From the NCBI GenBank assembly GCA_022824185.1, contig JAJEAU010000008.1, forward strand, positions 81,274 through 145,273: a stretch of 64,000 nt of DNA. The letters are read 5' to 3'. The stretch comes from Dehalococcoidia bacterium (GTDB taxonomy: Bacteria > Chloroflexota > Dehalococcoidia > Lucifugimonadales > Lucifugimonadaceae). The position numbers and the translations under genes were made by a program. The notes below the pieces were generated by a model that worked only from the letters and a program-made list of their open reading frames with translations, did no database searches and was not told the DNA's origin. Every line of letters begins with the position of its first letter. Position 1 is the first letter of the stretch. Below, in pieces: positions 1-9,776 of the stretch.

Positions 1-313
1 CGCCTTGCATATCGCGCAGCAGATCGTAGACCTCGGCCTCACGCGCGTACGCATTCGTTGCTGCTTCCCTGCGTCGGTCCACGATTAATTTGGCAGGGAT
101 CTTGACGACAGCCGTATCGGGGGCGCGCTCATCACCTTCGATCGAGATTCGGAAAACCTGAGCCATCACTGGATTGCCACCGGCCAGTTCAGAGTACGAC
201 GCCACACGAGCACCGCCATAACCGGCCAAATCAAGCAAAGCATCACCGACATCGCTTGGATCCCCGTTTTGGCAGGCACGATCGATGTCAATCTCAGAGG
301 TTCGAATGGGCAT
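1..313 (-). CDS. APH/choline-kinase-like phosphotransferase, N-terminal part (runs off window edge)
   Basis: Own translation from ATG at 313 (minus): MPIRTSEIDIDRACQNGDPSDVGDALLDLAGYGGARVASYSELAGGNPVMAQVFRISIEG...AVVKIPAKLIVDRRREAATNAYAREAEVYDLLRDMQG; open to the window edge, so absent from the ORF track. Confidence 0.6.
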   Translation of the reverse strand, partial: MPIRTSEIDIDRACQNGDPSDVGDALLDLAGYGGARVASYSELAGGNPVMAQVFRISIEGDERAPDTAVVKIPAKLIVDRRREAATNAYAREAEVYDLLRDMQG

Positions 314-416
314 ATCGAGACGATCCTAATTTCCACGCTGCGGGTGCGGACTAAACGGCATTAACCGGATTGGCTTTAACATCACCCTCAGACATTCAAT
401 GTGGAGGTCCCGATTC

Positions 417-1271
417 ATGTCTAGGTTCGAAGGTAAAGCGGCTCTCATCACCGGTGGGGCATTGGGCATCGGCGGAGCGACTGCGCGTCGCTTGGCGTCG
501 GATGGCGCGATGGTCATGATCGCCGACATCAACGACGAAGCCGCAGCCGCAAACGTCGAGCGGATCACGGAAAGCGGAGGCACAGCGGCCTCTTGTCATA
601 TCGACGTGGCATCCTCCGCAGACTGCAAACGGATGGTGGACGAGACCGTCGAGACCTTCGGACGTTTAGACATCTTGGTCCAGAACGCATTCAGCGTCAT
701 AGCAGGGGAGTCGCGCATTCATGGCGATGCCATCAGCGTTGAAGAAGAAGATTGGGACTACGGGATTGACGTTCTGGTGAAAGCCCTTTACTTGGGTGCC
801 AAACATTCGATCCCGCACATGCGGGAAGTGGGTGGTGGTTCGATCATCAACTTGGCGTCTGTCCACTCTTTGCTCCAAGAGACGGGGATGCTGGTCTACG
901 AAACCGGGAAAGCCGCTGTGGTCGGACTGACAAGACAGTTGGCTGTCGAGTACGGGCCAGACGGTATCCGCGCCAATGCGATCGGCCCAGGTCACATCGT
1001 CGGTGAAGGCTTAGCTGAAATGTGGGCCGAAAACCCTACGGGCCACGCTTTCTTTGCCGACCAATACCCCCTGCGTCGGACCGGAAAGCCGGAGGAAATC
1101 GCGGCGGGAATCGCGTTCCTTTGTTCCGATGACGCTTCCTTCATAACCGGTCACACGTTGATGATCGACGGTGGCCTGACGGTACAGCTACAAGAGAAGT
1201 TTGGACTTAGGCAGGCGCGCTACGCTCTGGAGCATCCCGATGACAACTTCACGTTTGGAGCGTTGGATTAA
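417..1271 (+). CDS. SDR family oxidoreductase
   Basis: GGALGIGGATARRLASDGA Rossmann motif, YETGKAAVVGLTRQLA catalytic YxxxK, C-terminal IDGG; start chosen at MSRFEGKAALITGG. Confidence 0.93.
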   Translation: MSRFEGKAALITGGALGIGGATARRLASDGAMVMIADINDEAAAANVERITESGGTAASCHIDVASSADCKRMVDETVETFGRLDILVQNAFSVIAGESRIHGDAISVEEEDWDYGIDVLVKALYLGAKHSIPHMREVGGGSIINLASVHSLLQETGMLVYETGKAAVVGLTRQLAVEYGPDGIRANAIGPGHIVGEGLAEMWAENPTGHAFFADQYPLRRTGKPEEIAAGIAFLCSDDASFITGHTLMIDGGLTVQLQEKFGLRQARYALEHPDDNFTFGALD

Positions 1272-1855
1272 GCGTTCTCCACGATGCCTTTGAAAGCGAT
1301 CTCGCTCAACGGTTTGCGGTCGTTCGGCGATTCACGTTCTTGCAGATCACTTGGCAACGCCTCCCGAGGTCCGAGCCTTCCTGCTGCGAATCCGCAGATC
1401 GGGGTATAGAACTCGTCGGATACGCCTAGCTTCTCGTTGACCTCATCGAGATTGATTCCGCCCATTGCGTGGGTGTAGATACCCATCGTTCGGGCTTGCA
1501 ACGCCAGCGACATCCAAGCCGCGCCCGTGTCGAACTGAGCTGTGCGGGGGCGTCGACCTTCTGGCGATTTCGTGCGCGCGAAGATGAATCCGATCAACGG
1601 GGCTTTGGTAGCCCAGATCTGGTTGCCGGGCAGCAATATCGAATCGAATACCTCACGATCAGGTCCGTCGGTCTCGTAGACAAAGAGCCACGGTTGCATG
1701 TTGTTCGACGATGGTGACCACCTCGCGCCTTCGAAGAGTGATGCAACTTCATCGTCTGTCAATGGTTCATCCGAGAATGATCTCGGCGACCAACGATCGA
1801 TGAACAGCGGGTCGACGCTAGCCGAAGGGGTGCGAGGGTTTGTAGGTTCCGTCAA
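1268..1855 (-). CDS. Nitroreductase family protein
   Basis: RWSPRSF...ARWSPSSNNMQPWLFVYE and GAAWMSLALQARTMGIYTHAMGG motifs. Confidence 0.88.
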   Translation of the reverse strand: MTEPTNPRTPSASVDPLFIDRWSPRSFSDEPLTDDEVASLFEGARWSPSSNNMQPWLFVYETDGPDREVFDSILLPGNQIWATKAPLIGFIFARTKSPEGRRPRTAQFDTGAAWMSLALQARTMGIYTHAMGGINLDEVNEKLGVSDEFYTPICGFAAGRLGPREALPSDLQERESPNDRKPLSEIAFKGIVENA

Positions 1856-1922
1856 TTGAATGCTCCTATCCTTGAGAATCCCTGTTGATCGAGATGTCGC
1901 CGAATGATTCTATGTGGCGCCA

Positions 1923-2552
1923 TCAAACAGATTCGGCGGATTGACGCAACTGCGTGGAAGAGATCGGGTCTGAAAACATCGCTTCCGGGATCTCCGTGAA
2001 CAGCGACTCGAGGCCCTTGGGTATTGGAAGGTCGTGAAAGGTCATGAAATCCCCATCCTCATCGTGGCGCCCACCGATGACAAATCCCGACCCCAGCGCC
2101 TTCAACTCCCCCAAGACCACCCGAGTCGTCGGCTCACCCGTCGTGCCTTGGTAGAAACGATCGTCGAAGAGCCTGATCGCTGTGTCGTAGCCGATCGCGA
2201 ACGTGGTCCCTGGCATCAGTCGCGCCTTTTCCACAAACGTCGCGGCTTTGGTGATGACGACGACGTCGTCCTTGTGATCGAACTGTTCCAACCGGGTTTC
2301 GATTTCCGAAGAGGCGATTTCCGGCTTCTCGACGTTCAGAATGGATATCTCGAAACATCGGGAAAGTCGTTTGCCCGTAACTTCCCATCCCGCGGTCAAC
2401 AGTGCACGGTGAGCACGATGTAACGGTCGGAAAGAACCGGCGAGCATCAAAGCCTCGGTTGGCGGTTCCTCGGACCAACCGTGGTGAGGGCGAAACACCA
2501 TCAAAGGCATCTGCCCATCTATCACCTTTTCAATGGGCGAAGCGTTCGACAA
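1923..2552 (-). CDS. NMN adenylyltransferase-like / cytidylyltransferase-fold protein
   Basis: LAGSFRPLHRAHRALL (GxFxPxHxGH-like) nucleotidyltransferase motif; 23-bp overlap with the upstream CinA-like gene. Confidence 0.7.
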   Translation of the reverse strand: MSNASPIEKVIDGQMPLMVFRPHHGWSEEPPTEALMLAGSFRPLHRAHRALLTAGWEVTGKRLSRCFEISILNVEKPEIASSEIETRLEQFDHKDDVVVITKAATFVEKARLMPGTTFAIGYDTAIRLFDDRFYQGTTGEPTTRVVLGELKALGSGFVIGGRHDEDGDFMTFHDLPIPKGLESLFTEIPEAMFSDPISSTQLRQSAESV

Positions 2553-3084
2553 CCTCGCCCTCCATCAGATCGAGATCCAACCTATCTTCGATCCCGCAAG
2601 CTTCCGCCAACGAGTTCAGGATGATCGCGGCGCATAGCCCCTCTTCTCCGGCGCGTTGGCGCTTGCCTTTTTTGAACACGATCGAACGAGTGAAGCCGCC
2701 CGTTACACCGTGCCATGCGATATGGGCACGGTTCTCGCCGCGTCGAACGCGATCAGTCGCAATTGCTGCAGTGCATGACACACCGACGACCATGTTTGGG
2801 CTGTCAACATCGGTTTCGTTCAGTTGAACAGCCTTTTCGTATGCTCGTCGAGCCATGATCTCGGCTTCTTGGCGAGAGACGTGTTGGTCGGCCACGACGC
2901 CTACGTACTTGTCTAACGCGGCACGTGAGTACGGCACTTGCGCATCGATGACGGTCCTCGACGCGCCGCCTATCGCGAATAATGCGGATATCGCACTGGT
3001 GCCTGCCCCGGTGATAACCAGACACGCCTTTGTCGGCGTGTCGTGGATCTTCTGCACTAGCGAGGTGATGTTCCTGTCGGTCAC
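2530..3084 (-). CDS. CinA C-terminal-like (nicotinamide-nucleotide amidohydrolase-like) protein
   Basis: LVITGAGTSAISALFAIGGASRTVIDAQVPYS...VGVSCTAAIATDRVRRGENRAHIAW; GTG start at 3084 overlaps the SDR stop by 4 bp (GTGA). Confidence 0.7.
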   Translation of the reverse strand: MTDRNITSLVQKIHDTPTKACLVITGAGTSAISALFAIGGASRTVIDAQVPYSRAALDKYVGVVADQHVSRQEAEIMARRAYEKAVQLNETDVDSPNMVVGVSCTAAIATDRVRRGENRAHIAWHGVTGGFTRSIVFKKGKRQRAGEEGLCAAIILNSLAEACGIEDRLDLDLMEGEVVERFAH

Positions 3085-3911
3085 GCCGCTAGCAGTCCCC
3101 CATCGATTCCCACCATCTGACCCGTGACGTAGGACGAGTAGTCGGAGAGCAACCATGCGACTAGCTGCCCGACCTCTTCTGGTTTCCCGTATCTGGCCAA
3201 CGGGACGGCCGATTCAATTTGCTGTCGAATTTCTTCTTCACCGCGATCTACGGACCGCATCATATCTGTGTCGATCGGTCCGGGGCAGATCCCGTTTATC
3301 CGAATGCCCATCCTTGCGTAGTCCAGCGCAGCGGCTTTGGTGAGGCCGGTGACCGCATGTTTAGTCGCGGTGTATGCGGGTCGTTTGATGTCTGCCCTTA
3401 GCCCGTTCCGCGATGAATCGTTGACGATCGAACCTTTGACCCCGAGACGGAGCATTGCCTCGACCTCGGATTTCATGCACAGCCAGACGCCCCGGACGTT
3501 CACCTCCCATGATCTTGTCAAGACGTCGTCATCCATCTCGTGAATCCGGCCGGAATCCAAGAGGACCCCTGCATTGTTGAAGGCTCCGTCGATGGAACCG
3601 AACGTTTTGACAGCGTGTTCGACCATCGCGGTGACATCAGATGGGTCGGTGACGTCAGCCCGAATGTGGGTAGCGCTTCCGCCGTCGGCTCGGATGGATT
3701 CCGCTACCTCGGCGCAAAGCTCGGTTCTTCGCGCCGCGATGACTACGTTTGCCCCGTGTTTTGCGACCACTTCCGCAGTTGCGCGACCGATCCCCGAGCT
3801 TGCACCCGTGACAAGCACTGTCTTTCCGTTCAGCATCGAGGCGAAGTCTCCCACAGATTCATGATTCTGCACTCTCAACGAACAGCCGCTGGTGAGTTCA
3901 ATTCGGTTCAA
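3081..3911 (-). CDS. SDR family oxidoreductase
   Basis: MLNGKTVLVTGASSGIGRATAEVVAKHGANVV and YTATKHAVTGLTKAAALDYA; true start may be Met at 3836. Confidence 0.92.
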   Translation of the reverse strand: MNRIELTSGCSLRVQNHESVGDFASMLNGKTVLVTGASSGIGRATAEVVAKHGANVVIAARRTELCAEVAESIRADGGSATHIRADVTDPSDVTAMVEHAVKTFGSIDGAFNNAGVLLDSGRIHEMDDDVLTRSWEVNVRGVWLCMKSEVEAMLRLGVKGSIVNDSSRNGLRADIKRPAYTATKHAVTGLTKAAALDYARMGIRINGICPGPIDTDMMRSVDRGEEEIRQQIESAVPLARYGKPEEVGQLVAWLLSDYSSYVTGQMVGIDGGLLAA

Positions 3912-4110
3912 TCAGATTTGACAAACCCAGTACGTGATGCTAAATTTACCCGCGTATTGTAAGCCGCAAGGCGTGAAGGTTGCTGTATACTCTCCGAAGT
4001 TGCAGGCGTCCATAACGTGTGTGTGGCACTGTGAAATACCGGTTTGGGTATGATGCGGCTGATCCGTATCGGAGAACCCCCCTAGCCGGCACAATACAGG
4101 AGGTTCATGA

Positions 4111-6327
4111 ATGAAACTAAGCTATCTACTCAAGCGGTGGGGATTCCTGCCCTTGATGGTGGCCGTTGCGGCAACCGCGTTTGGTTTGGCCTGCGGTAGT
4201 TCTGAAGAGCCCGCGACCCCATTGCCTGCGGCAACCGCTGCTCCCGCGGCGAAAGCTGCCCCGGCCGCGAAAGCCGCTCCCGCAGCGACTGCTGCTCCGG
4301 CTGCGAAAGCTGCCGCCGCAGCGACTGCCGCTCCTGCCATGAAGGGTGAAGCAGCCGCCGAGGCCGCCCCGGCAGCCACCGCTCGACCGGCCGAAAAAGC
4401 CGCCGAAGCCATGGCTCCTGAGGCTATGGAAGAGGAGCGCGAGGTTATCTTCGCAACTCGAAGCGTAGGTGCCGTGATCGGTTTGCCTACGGTCGGACCT
4501 TACTCTGGTACACCGACGCACGGCGGCGGGGTTGAAGAGTACTTCTTCGTTTTCGAGAACGGTGACCCAATGACCCCCGAACTCGTCGAGTCCTGGGACA
4601 TTGATCCTGCCGGAACTCGTGTCCGCATGACCATGCGACAAGGTTCTGACGGATCGGGAATTCCGTTCAACTCACCGATTGGATTTGAAGATCAAGACTT
4701 CGGCATCGTCAACGCTGACGAAGTGGTCCGATACTTCAACGAGTCGAACGCCACCACCAACCCAGACACCACCTACGGCAACTCCGGCGACCTCGCAGCC
4801 ATCTTCTTGGAAGCGATTAAGGTTGACGACTGGACGGTCGAAATTGGACTGGTATCACCGGTCTACTTCTGCCTGCCCATCTCACAGTTCGGCTGCTTGA
4901 GCGCAGCACGCGGACTCTACTACCTGAGTCACCAAGACTCGATGGGAGTTGAGTGGGCACGCGAGCACCACGTAGGTACTGGCGCGTTCGTCCAAGGACA
5001 TTGTGTTCCTGGTGACCGATGCGAGACCGTGGCCGTGGACGACCACTGGCGCGTAACGCCCGGCATCGACAAGTACACCCAGATCCAGGTTGCTGAGAAC
5101 AACACTCGCATCGCCATGCTACGCAACGGCGAAGCTGACTTGGCATTGCTGGACTTCAAACTCGTCCCTGGCGTCGTTCAGGAAGGCTACCGCTTCCTAG
5201 AGACCATGCCCGGCGGTTTCGTTGGTCAATCGATCATGTACCCCGGTCTTCTCTGGGAGCACTCGCACGCCCGAACTGGCGAACCGCTAGAGCCTTGGAA
5301 CTGTGAAAACCGCAGCGACGCCGCAATCGACAACGCTTGCGGCTCCGGCCCCAACGAGGGTCCCTACACCGAGGACTTCCCTTGGATCGGTAACCCTTGG
5401 GGAACCGAGGACGCTCCTTGCACGGACGGTGACGCACCTGGTCGCGAGCGATGCGGAAACGCACCGTACGCTGACACCGACAACCCTGAGGGGATGGACG
5501 ACATGGAACAGGCTCGCCTGGTCCGCCTCGCCCAGTCGATCGCGATCGACCGTAACGAGATCAACAGCGTATTCCTTGACAACAAGGGCGCAGGCATCTA
5601 CTCCGAGTACATGGGACCGCACTTCCCTGGCTGGGACCCCAATCGATCAACCGGTTGCTGGGACTGGCTAGGAAACCGGATCGACTGCCCGGCCGAGGCC
5701 GCTGGCACTCTGTTCGAGGATGGTGTCCCGTGGGTCTTGCCGGATGGCGATCTAGAGCTCGCAGATGCTTTGCTAGCCGCAGCTGGCTACCCGCTGGTTG
5801 ATGGCAAGCGCCAAGGCATCGAGAGTATGGTTCTCCAGGCTTACGTCGCCGAAATCGGTGAAGTCAGCCTTGAAATTGCCGACTACATCACGTCGCAATG
5901 GGAACAGCTCGGTATCGAAATCGAGCAGTTGATCGAAGACTACGGCGGAGTCATCTCGCAGAGGATGCGACGCCGTGTGCAGTACCTGCCAGTCTTCAAG
6001 AACGGCGACGTTCACTCGAACGTCTACCCGCTTGACTGGCCGTTGCCCACAGTCGACACCTCGTCCAGCCGACCTGGTTGGGGCGTAGGCTTCGAATCTC
6101 AGCCAGGCGCCAAGTGGCTGTTCGAGATCCTCGGCGAGCAGGACAAAGCAGTGCGTGAGCAGAAGCACCTCGAGTGGGTCGACTGGTCAATGTACTGGGT
6201 CCAGTACGCCGGTGTTGTCGAAGTGCCCAAGGGCCTAGTTGCCGGACCGAGAATTGCTTCTTGGAACGGTCGACAGCAGCACTACAGCAACTGGTCGAGC
6301 AACCCTGAGTTCATCGTTCTCAGGTAA
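4111..6327 (+). CDS. ABC transporter substrate-binding lipoprotein, family 5 (peptide/opine type)
   Basis: Lipobox ...FGLACGSS, Ala/Pro/Lys-rich linker, then an SBP_bac_5-like domain; followed by two DppB/DppC-type permeases. Confidence 0.85.
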   Translation: MKLSYLLKRWGFLPLMVAVAATAFGLACGSSEEPATPLPAATAAPAAKAAPAAKAAPAATAAPAAKAAAAATAAPAMKGEAAAEAAPAATARPAEKAAEAMAPEAMEEEREVIFATRSVGAVIGLPTVGPYSGTPTHGGGVEEYFFVFENGDPMTPELVESWDIDPAGTRVRMTMRQGSDGSGIPFNSPIGFEDQDFGIVNADEVVRYFNESNATTNPDTTYGNSGDLAAIFLEAIKVDDWTVEIGLVSPVYFCLPISQFGCLSAARGLYYLSHQDSMGVEWAREHHVGTGAFVQGHCVPGDRCETVAVDDHWRVTPGIDKYTQIQVAENNTRIAMLRNGEADLALLDFKLVPGVVQEGYRFLETMPGGFVGQSIMYPGLLWEHSHARTGEPLEPWNCENRSDAAIDNACGSGPNEGPYTEDFPWIGNPWGTEDAPCTDGDAPGRERCGNAPYADTDNPEGMDDMEQARLVRLAQSIAIDRNEINSVFLDNKGAGIYSEYMGPHFPGWDPNRSTGCWDWLGNRIDCPAEAAGTLFEDGVPWVLPDGDLELADALLAAAGYPLVDGKRQGIESMVLQAYVAEIGEVSLEIADYITSQWEQLGIEIEQLIEDYGGVISQRMRRRVQYLPVFKNGDVHSNVYPLDWPLPTVDTSSSRPGWGVGFESQPGAKWLFEILGEQDKAVREQKHLEWVDWSMYWVQYAGVVEVPKGLVAGPRIASWNGRQQHYSNWSSNPEFIVLR

Positions 6328-6601
6328 GCAGGCTCAACCTAGTAGAACTAGTGGCACGGAGCCCGTGCAATACTCGGGCTCCGTCCGCAAAGATGGTGGT
6401 GGTGCGTGATGCCATCGGCAGCACGCACCGCGCCATCGTCTCGCACGGCGCCGAACAACAAGCCTTCGGGTTGCGACGCGGTTGGGAATACCCGAACGCC
6501 GTTTCTCACCAAAAGGCGACTGCGTCCTTAAACTGGCCCGACGCCCCTAAGTAAACATAAACATCCGAAGGATCGTTTCGATTTAGCCCCAGGAGTATGC
6601 A

Positions 6602-7588
6602 ATGTTTCGATTCTTGGCAGGACGCATATTTACCTCACTGATTTCGGTGTTTGGTGCTACTCTCGCGATCTTCATCTTGGTGCACGTAAATCCGAAGGAT
6701 CCTAGGGAGATATTCGTTCCTCAGAGTGGCTACGGTCTCACTCGAGAGAGTTGGAATCGACTGGGCGACCGTCTGGGGTTTGATAAGCCAGCCCCGGTTC
6801 AATATGTGGAATGGTTGAGCCGCGTTTTCAGGCTGGATTTTGGTGTTTCACTGGGACTTCAGATCGACGTTTGGGACATCATCAAGGGCAAATTGGGTGC
6901 AACTGTCCAGTTGGGCGTGGGAGGATGGTTGATTGCTGTTCTGATGGGCATCCCCACAGGAGTTGTGGCGGCTGTGTGGCGGGGTGGTGTGTTTGACTAC
7001 ATAGCTAGATTCGTCGCGCTGGTCGGTCAAGCCGCCCCCGCATTCGTGACAGCCATCGTGATGATTTGGTTGTTCTCAGTGACGTTGAATGAAATTCCGG
7101 AGGATAGTGTATTTGGGTTCTTGGGGATTTTTGGTATGCCTGCTGGAGGTCGAACCCCCGACGAATTCCGTTGGAAAGAATATGTTTTGCCGTGTGTCGC
7201 GTTAGGTTGGGGCTCGGCTGCGGGTCTGATGCGCCTCACGAGGTCGTCGATGTTGGAGATCCTAGACTCCGAATTCGTAAAGATGGCGAGAGCGAAGGGC
7301 GTAGGCAATACCACGGTTATCTTCAAGCACGCGTTGCGTAATGCTCTGATCGCACCAATCACCTCAATGTTGCTCCTGTTCGCTGGATTCTTGAATGGTG
7401 CATTGGTTATCGAAATCGTCTTTTCATGGCCCGGGATCGGACAGATTGCACTGCAACAAGCTGTGCAAAACAACGATTTCCCATTGTTGCTCGGTACCGT
7501 AGTCATCTTCCTGATGTATTTCTTGGTGTTTGCTACTGTCGCAGACATCCTCTACACAGTGATCGACCCGCGAGTTCGATTGCGATAA
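6602..7588 (+). CDS. ABC transporter permease (DppB-like)
   Basis: Multi-TM; RLTRSSMLEILDSEFVKMARAKGVGNTTVIFKHALRNALIAPIT EAA-loop signature. Confidence 0.93.
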   Translation: MFRFLAGRIFTSLISVFGATLAIFILVHVNPKDPREIFVPQSGYGLTRESWNRLGDRLGFDKPAPVQYVEWLSRVFRLDFGVSLGLQIDVWDIIKGKLGATVQLGVGGWLIAVLMGIPTGVVAAVWRGGVFDYIARFVALVGQAAPAFVTAIVMIWLFSVTLNEIPEDSVFGFLGIFGMPAGGRTPDEFRWKEYVLPCVALGWGSAAGLMRLTRSSMLEILDSEFVKMARAKGVGNTTVIFKHALRNALIAPITSMLLLFAGFLNGALVIEIVFSWPGIGQIALQQAVQNNDFPLLLGTVVIFLMYFLVFATVADILYTVIDPRVRLR

Positions 7589-7635
7589 CGAGAGGACGTT
7601 TGGGCAAATAGCTTCACACGAAAAGGCAGCAACCC

Positions 7636-8703
7636 ATGACAACAGAAGTCGATACCGCGCAAAACACGACCGAGGCAGATCAGGTTGATCGCGAACAAGC
7701 GCTGAATTACGGACGCACCTCAAACCCGTTCGTTTTGGCGTGGTACTACCTGCGTCGATACCCGATTATTCCAGTGATCGTTCTCGCAGGCCTTTTGCTC
7801 GCTGCGATTATCGGCCCCTACGCCGCTCCCTTTCCTAGAGACAAGGGATACTCGCATGACCGGAACCTCGGTTTGTGGCAACAGTCCAGAGCGTCGTATA
7901 TCCCCCTTGGCGGGACCACCATCGCAGAGTTGAGTTATCAGCAATGCGATCTCATTGATCCTAGCGCGGGAAGGGATTCAGAAAATATCACTCAGTGCGG
8001 CAAGCTGCATATATTGGGAGCCGACCACGCGGGAAGAGATATATTCAGCAGGCTATTGCACGGTTCTCGGATTTCTATCGCTGTCGTGACTTTTTCACTC
8101 ACTTCCGGGATGATACTAGGGACCGCCGTCGCGCTGTTCAGCGGTTACTATGGCGGTATATTCGATGAGATTGTGACTCGTTTTGTCGATATATGGAACG
8201 CCCTGCCGTTCTTGATGGTGGCAATCGTGGTTACCCAGTTGTTTGGGGCAAAGGTCAACGTATTGTTCTGGAAGGTCGATATGTTGTTATTTGTTCTGAT
8301 GCTGGTGGCATGGGTCGGATTTGTACGTGTCATACGTGCGCAAGTGTTCGTGTTGCGGGAGCTGGATTACGTGGCTGCCGCCCGAGTGGCGGGAGCGTCT
8401 GACATACGCATCATTTGGCGGCATCTCGTGCCCGGGATCATGAACACGGTTATCGTAGTCGCCAGCTTGAACACAAGCGGTTTGATTCTTGCCGAGTCGA
8501 CCTTGAGTTTCGTGGGCGCGGGAATTCAACCGCCGACGCCAGCTTGGGGTGTGATGACTAATCAAGGCCGAGACTATATCCTGGAGGCACCGCATATCAC
8601 GTTGGTGCCTGGAACTGCCATCTTCCTCGTAGTACTCTCCATGAACTTCTTTGGCGACTGGTTGCGTGATCGTCTCGACCCGCGACTACGCCAAGTTGCA
8701 TAA
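7636..8703 (+). CDS. ABC transporter permease (DppC-like)
   Basis: LGADHAGRDIFSRLLHGSRISI; LRELDYVAAARVAGASDIRIIWRHLVPGIMNTVIV. Confidence 0.93.
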   Translation: MTTEVDTAQNTTEADQVDREQALNYGRTSNPFVLAWYYLRRYPIIPVIVLAGLLLAAIIGPYAAPFPRDKGYSHDRNLGLWQQSRASYIPLGGTTIAELSYQQCDLIDPSAGRDSENITQCGKLHILGADHAGRDIFSRLLHGSRISIAVVTFSLTSGMILGTAVALFSGYYGGIFDEIVTRFVDIWNALPFLMVAIVVTQLFGAKVNVLFWKVDMLLFVLMLVAWVGFVRVIRAQVFVLRELDYVAAARVAGASDIRIIWRHLVPGIMNTVIVVASLNTSGLILAESTLSFVGAGIQPPTPAWGVMTNQGRDYILEAPHITLVPGTAIFLVVLSMNFFGDWLRDRLDPRLRQVA

Positions 8704-8717
8704 AACGCAATAAGGAG

Positions 8718-9395
8718 GTGCAGATGAAAAGCAAGGCACTTGCACTCTTAATTGGCGTCTGGGCGTTATCGACCGTGACGGCCGCGGCAGTCGCGTGTGG
8801 GGAATCTACGTCCCAGTTTGAGACCATCCAAACATTCGAAGCCGAGCAAAGAGTAGTCAACGCGACAGCTACAGCTGCGGCAGTCATCGCTGAAGGCGGT
8901 GACCCTGACGCTGGAATTCAGGTTGGGGAGAACACCATCGCCGCACAAATTCAGGCCACGGCGCAAGCCAGAGCCACGGCGGACGCGGAGACTGGTAGCG
9001 AGACCGGAGGAAGAGCAGTCGGAACGGATGCAGGATCAGAACAGGCGCAAGTCACTGGGTCCGAGGACGAGGAAACTGAAATCGAGATTCCAGAAGGGCC
9101 AGCCCTCGAAGGCGAAGCAACTGTCATCATGGCTGATACTGCGTTTTTCGATCCAGAAGTAATCAAGGTTAAAGTCGGCACCACGGTCACTTGGGAAAAC
9201 CCTCGTAGCAGCGCCTCAAGCGCGACCAGTTTCGAAGGCGAAGCAGAACAATGGGACACCGGAGATCTTTGGCTGTCTTCATTCAACCCTGAAGTCGGAA
9301 GCGGCTCGCACACCTTCGAAGTCGTCGGATGTCACCGTTACCGCTCAGAGTTTTCGGGAGACACCGCAACCGGCGCCGTGTGCGTCGTGGAGTAG
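8718..9395 (+). CDS. Cupredoxin/plastocyanin-like secreted protein
   Basis: Signal peptide with Cys (AAAVACGES), low-complexity linker, then IMADTAFFDPEVIKVKVGTTVTWENP...HTFEVVGCHRYRSEF. Confidence 0.65.
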   Translation: MQMKSKALALLIGVWALSTVTAAAVACGESTSQFETIQTFEAEQRVVNATATAAAVIAEGGDPDAGIQVGENTIAAQIQATAQARATADAETGSETGGRAVGTDAGSEQAQVTGSEDEETEIEIPEGPALEGEATVIMADTAFFDPEVIKVKVGTTVTWENPRSSASSATSFEGEAEQWDTGDLWLSSFNPEVGSGSHTFEVVGCHRYRSEFSGDTATGAVCVVE

Positions 9396-9423
9396 TCCCT
9401 CCCCTTCCATCTAAGGTCCCCTA

Positions 9424-9462
9424 CGCCCCCTCATGCTACGTGTGAGGGGGTGGTTCTTTTTA
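9424..9462 (+). terminator. Rho-independent terminator after the cupredoxin gene
   Basis: ccccctca (9426-9433) / tgaggggg (9443-9450) stem followed by ggttctttttat. Confidence 0.8.
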
Positions 9463-9515
9463 TCGGACTGCTTGGGGGACCAATTGGGGGACTACTCGGG
9501 TGACTGCTTGGGAGA

Positions 9516-9722
9516 CTAACCGCCGCCGACGGGACGGACGATTTCTAGGGTGTCGCCGTCAACGATCTCGACGCTGTCGAAATCGTCTTTAGACACCACG
9601 TTCCCGTTGTGAGCGACAGCTATTCTACGCCCGACAAGCCCTTTTTCCTCGAGATACGCCATCAAGGTAACCGGTTCTGGCAACTCGAGTGCCCGACCGT
9701 TGATTGTGACTTGAATCGGCAA
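9516..9722 (-). CDS. thiS: Sulfur carrier protein ThiS
   Basis: 68 aa, ubiquitin-like ThiS pattern, C-terminal ...DTLEIVRPVGGG. Confidence 0.88.
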   Translation of the reverse strand: MPIQVTINGRALELPEPVTLMAYLEEKGLVGRRIAVAHNGNVVSKDDFDSVEIVDGDTLEIVRPVGGG

Positions 9723-9776
9723 TTGATCGACCCTCGATTGGGGTGTCTGCCGTCAGCGGTGCCGACGACTCACGGG

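Noticed and set aside
4122-4641. Minus ORFs 4122..4412 and 4126..4641
   Set aside because: Antisense to the Ala-rich linker of the SBP; low-complexity artefacts.
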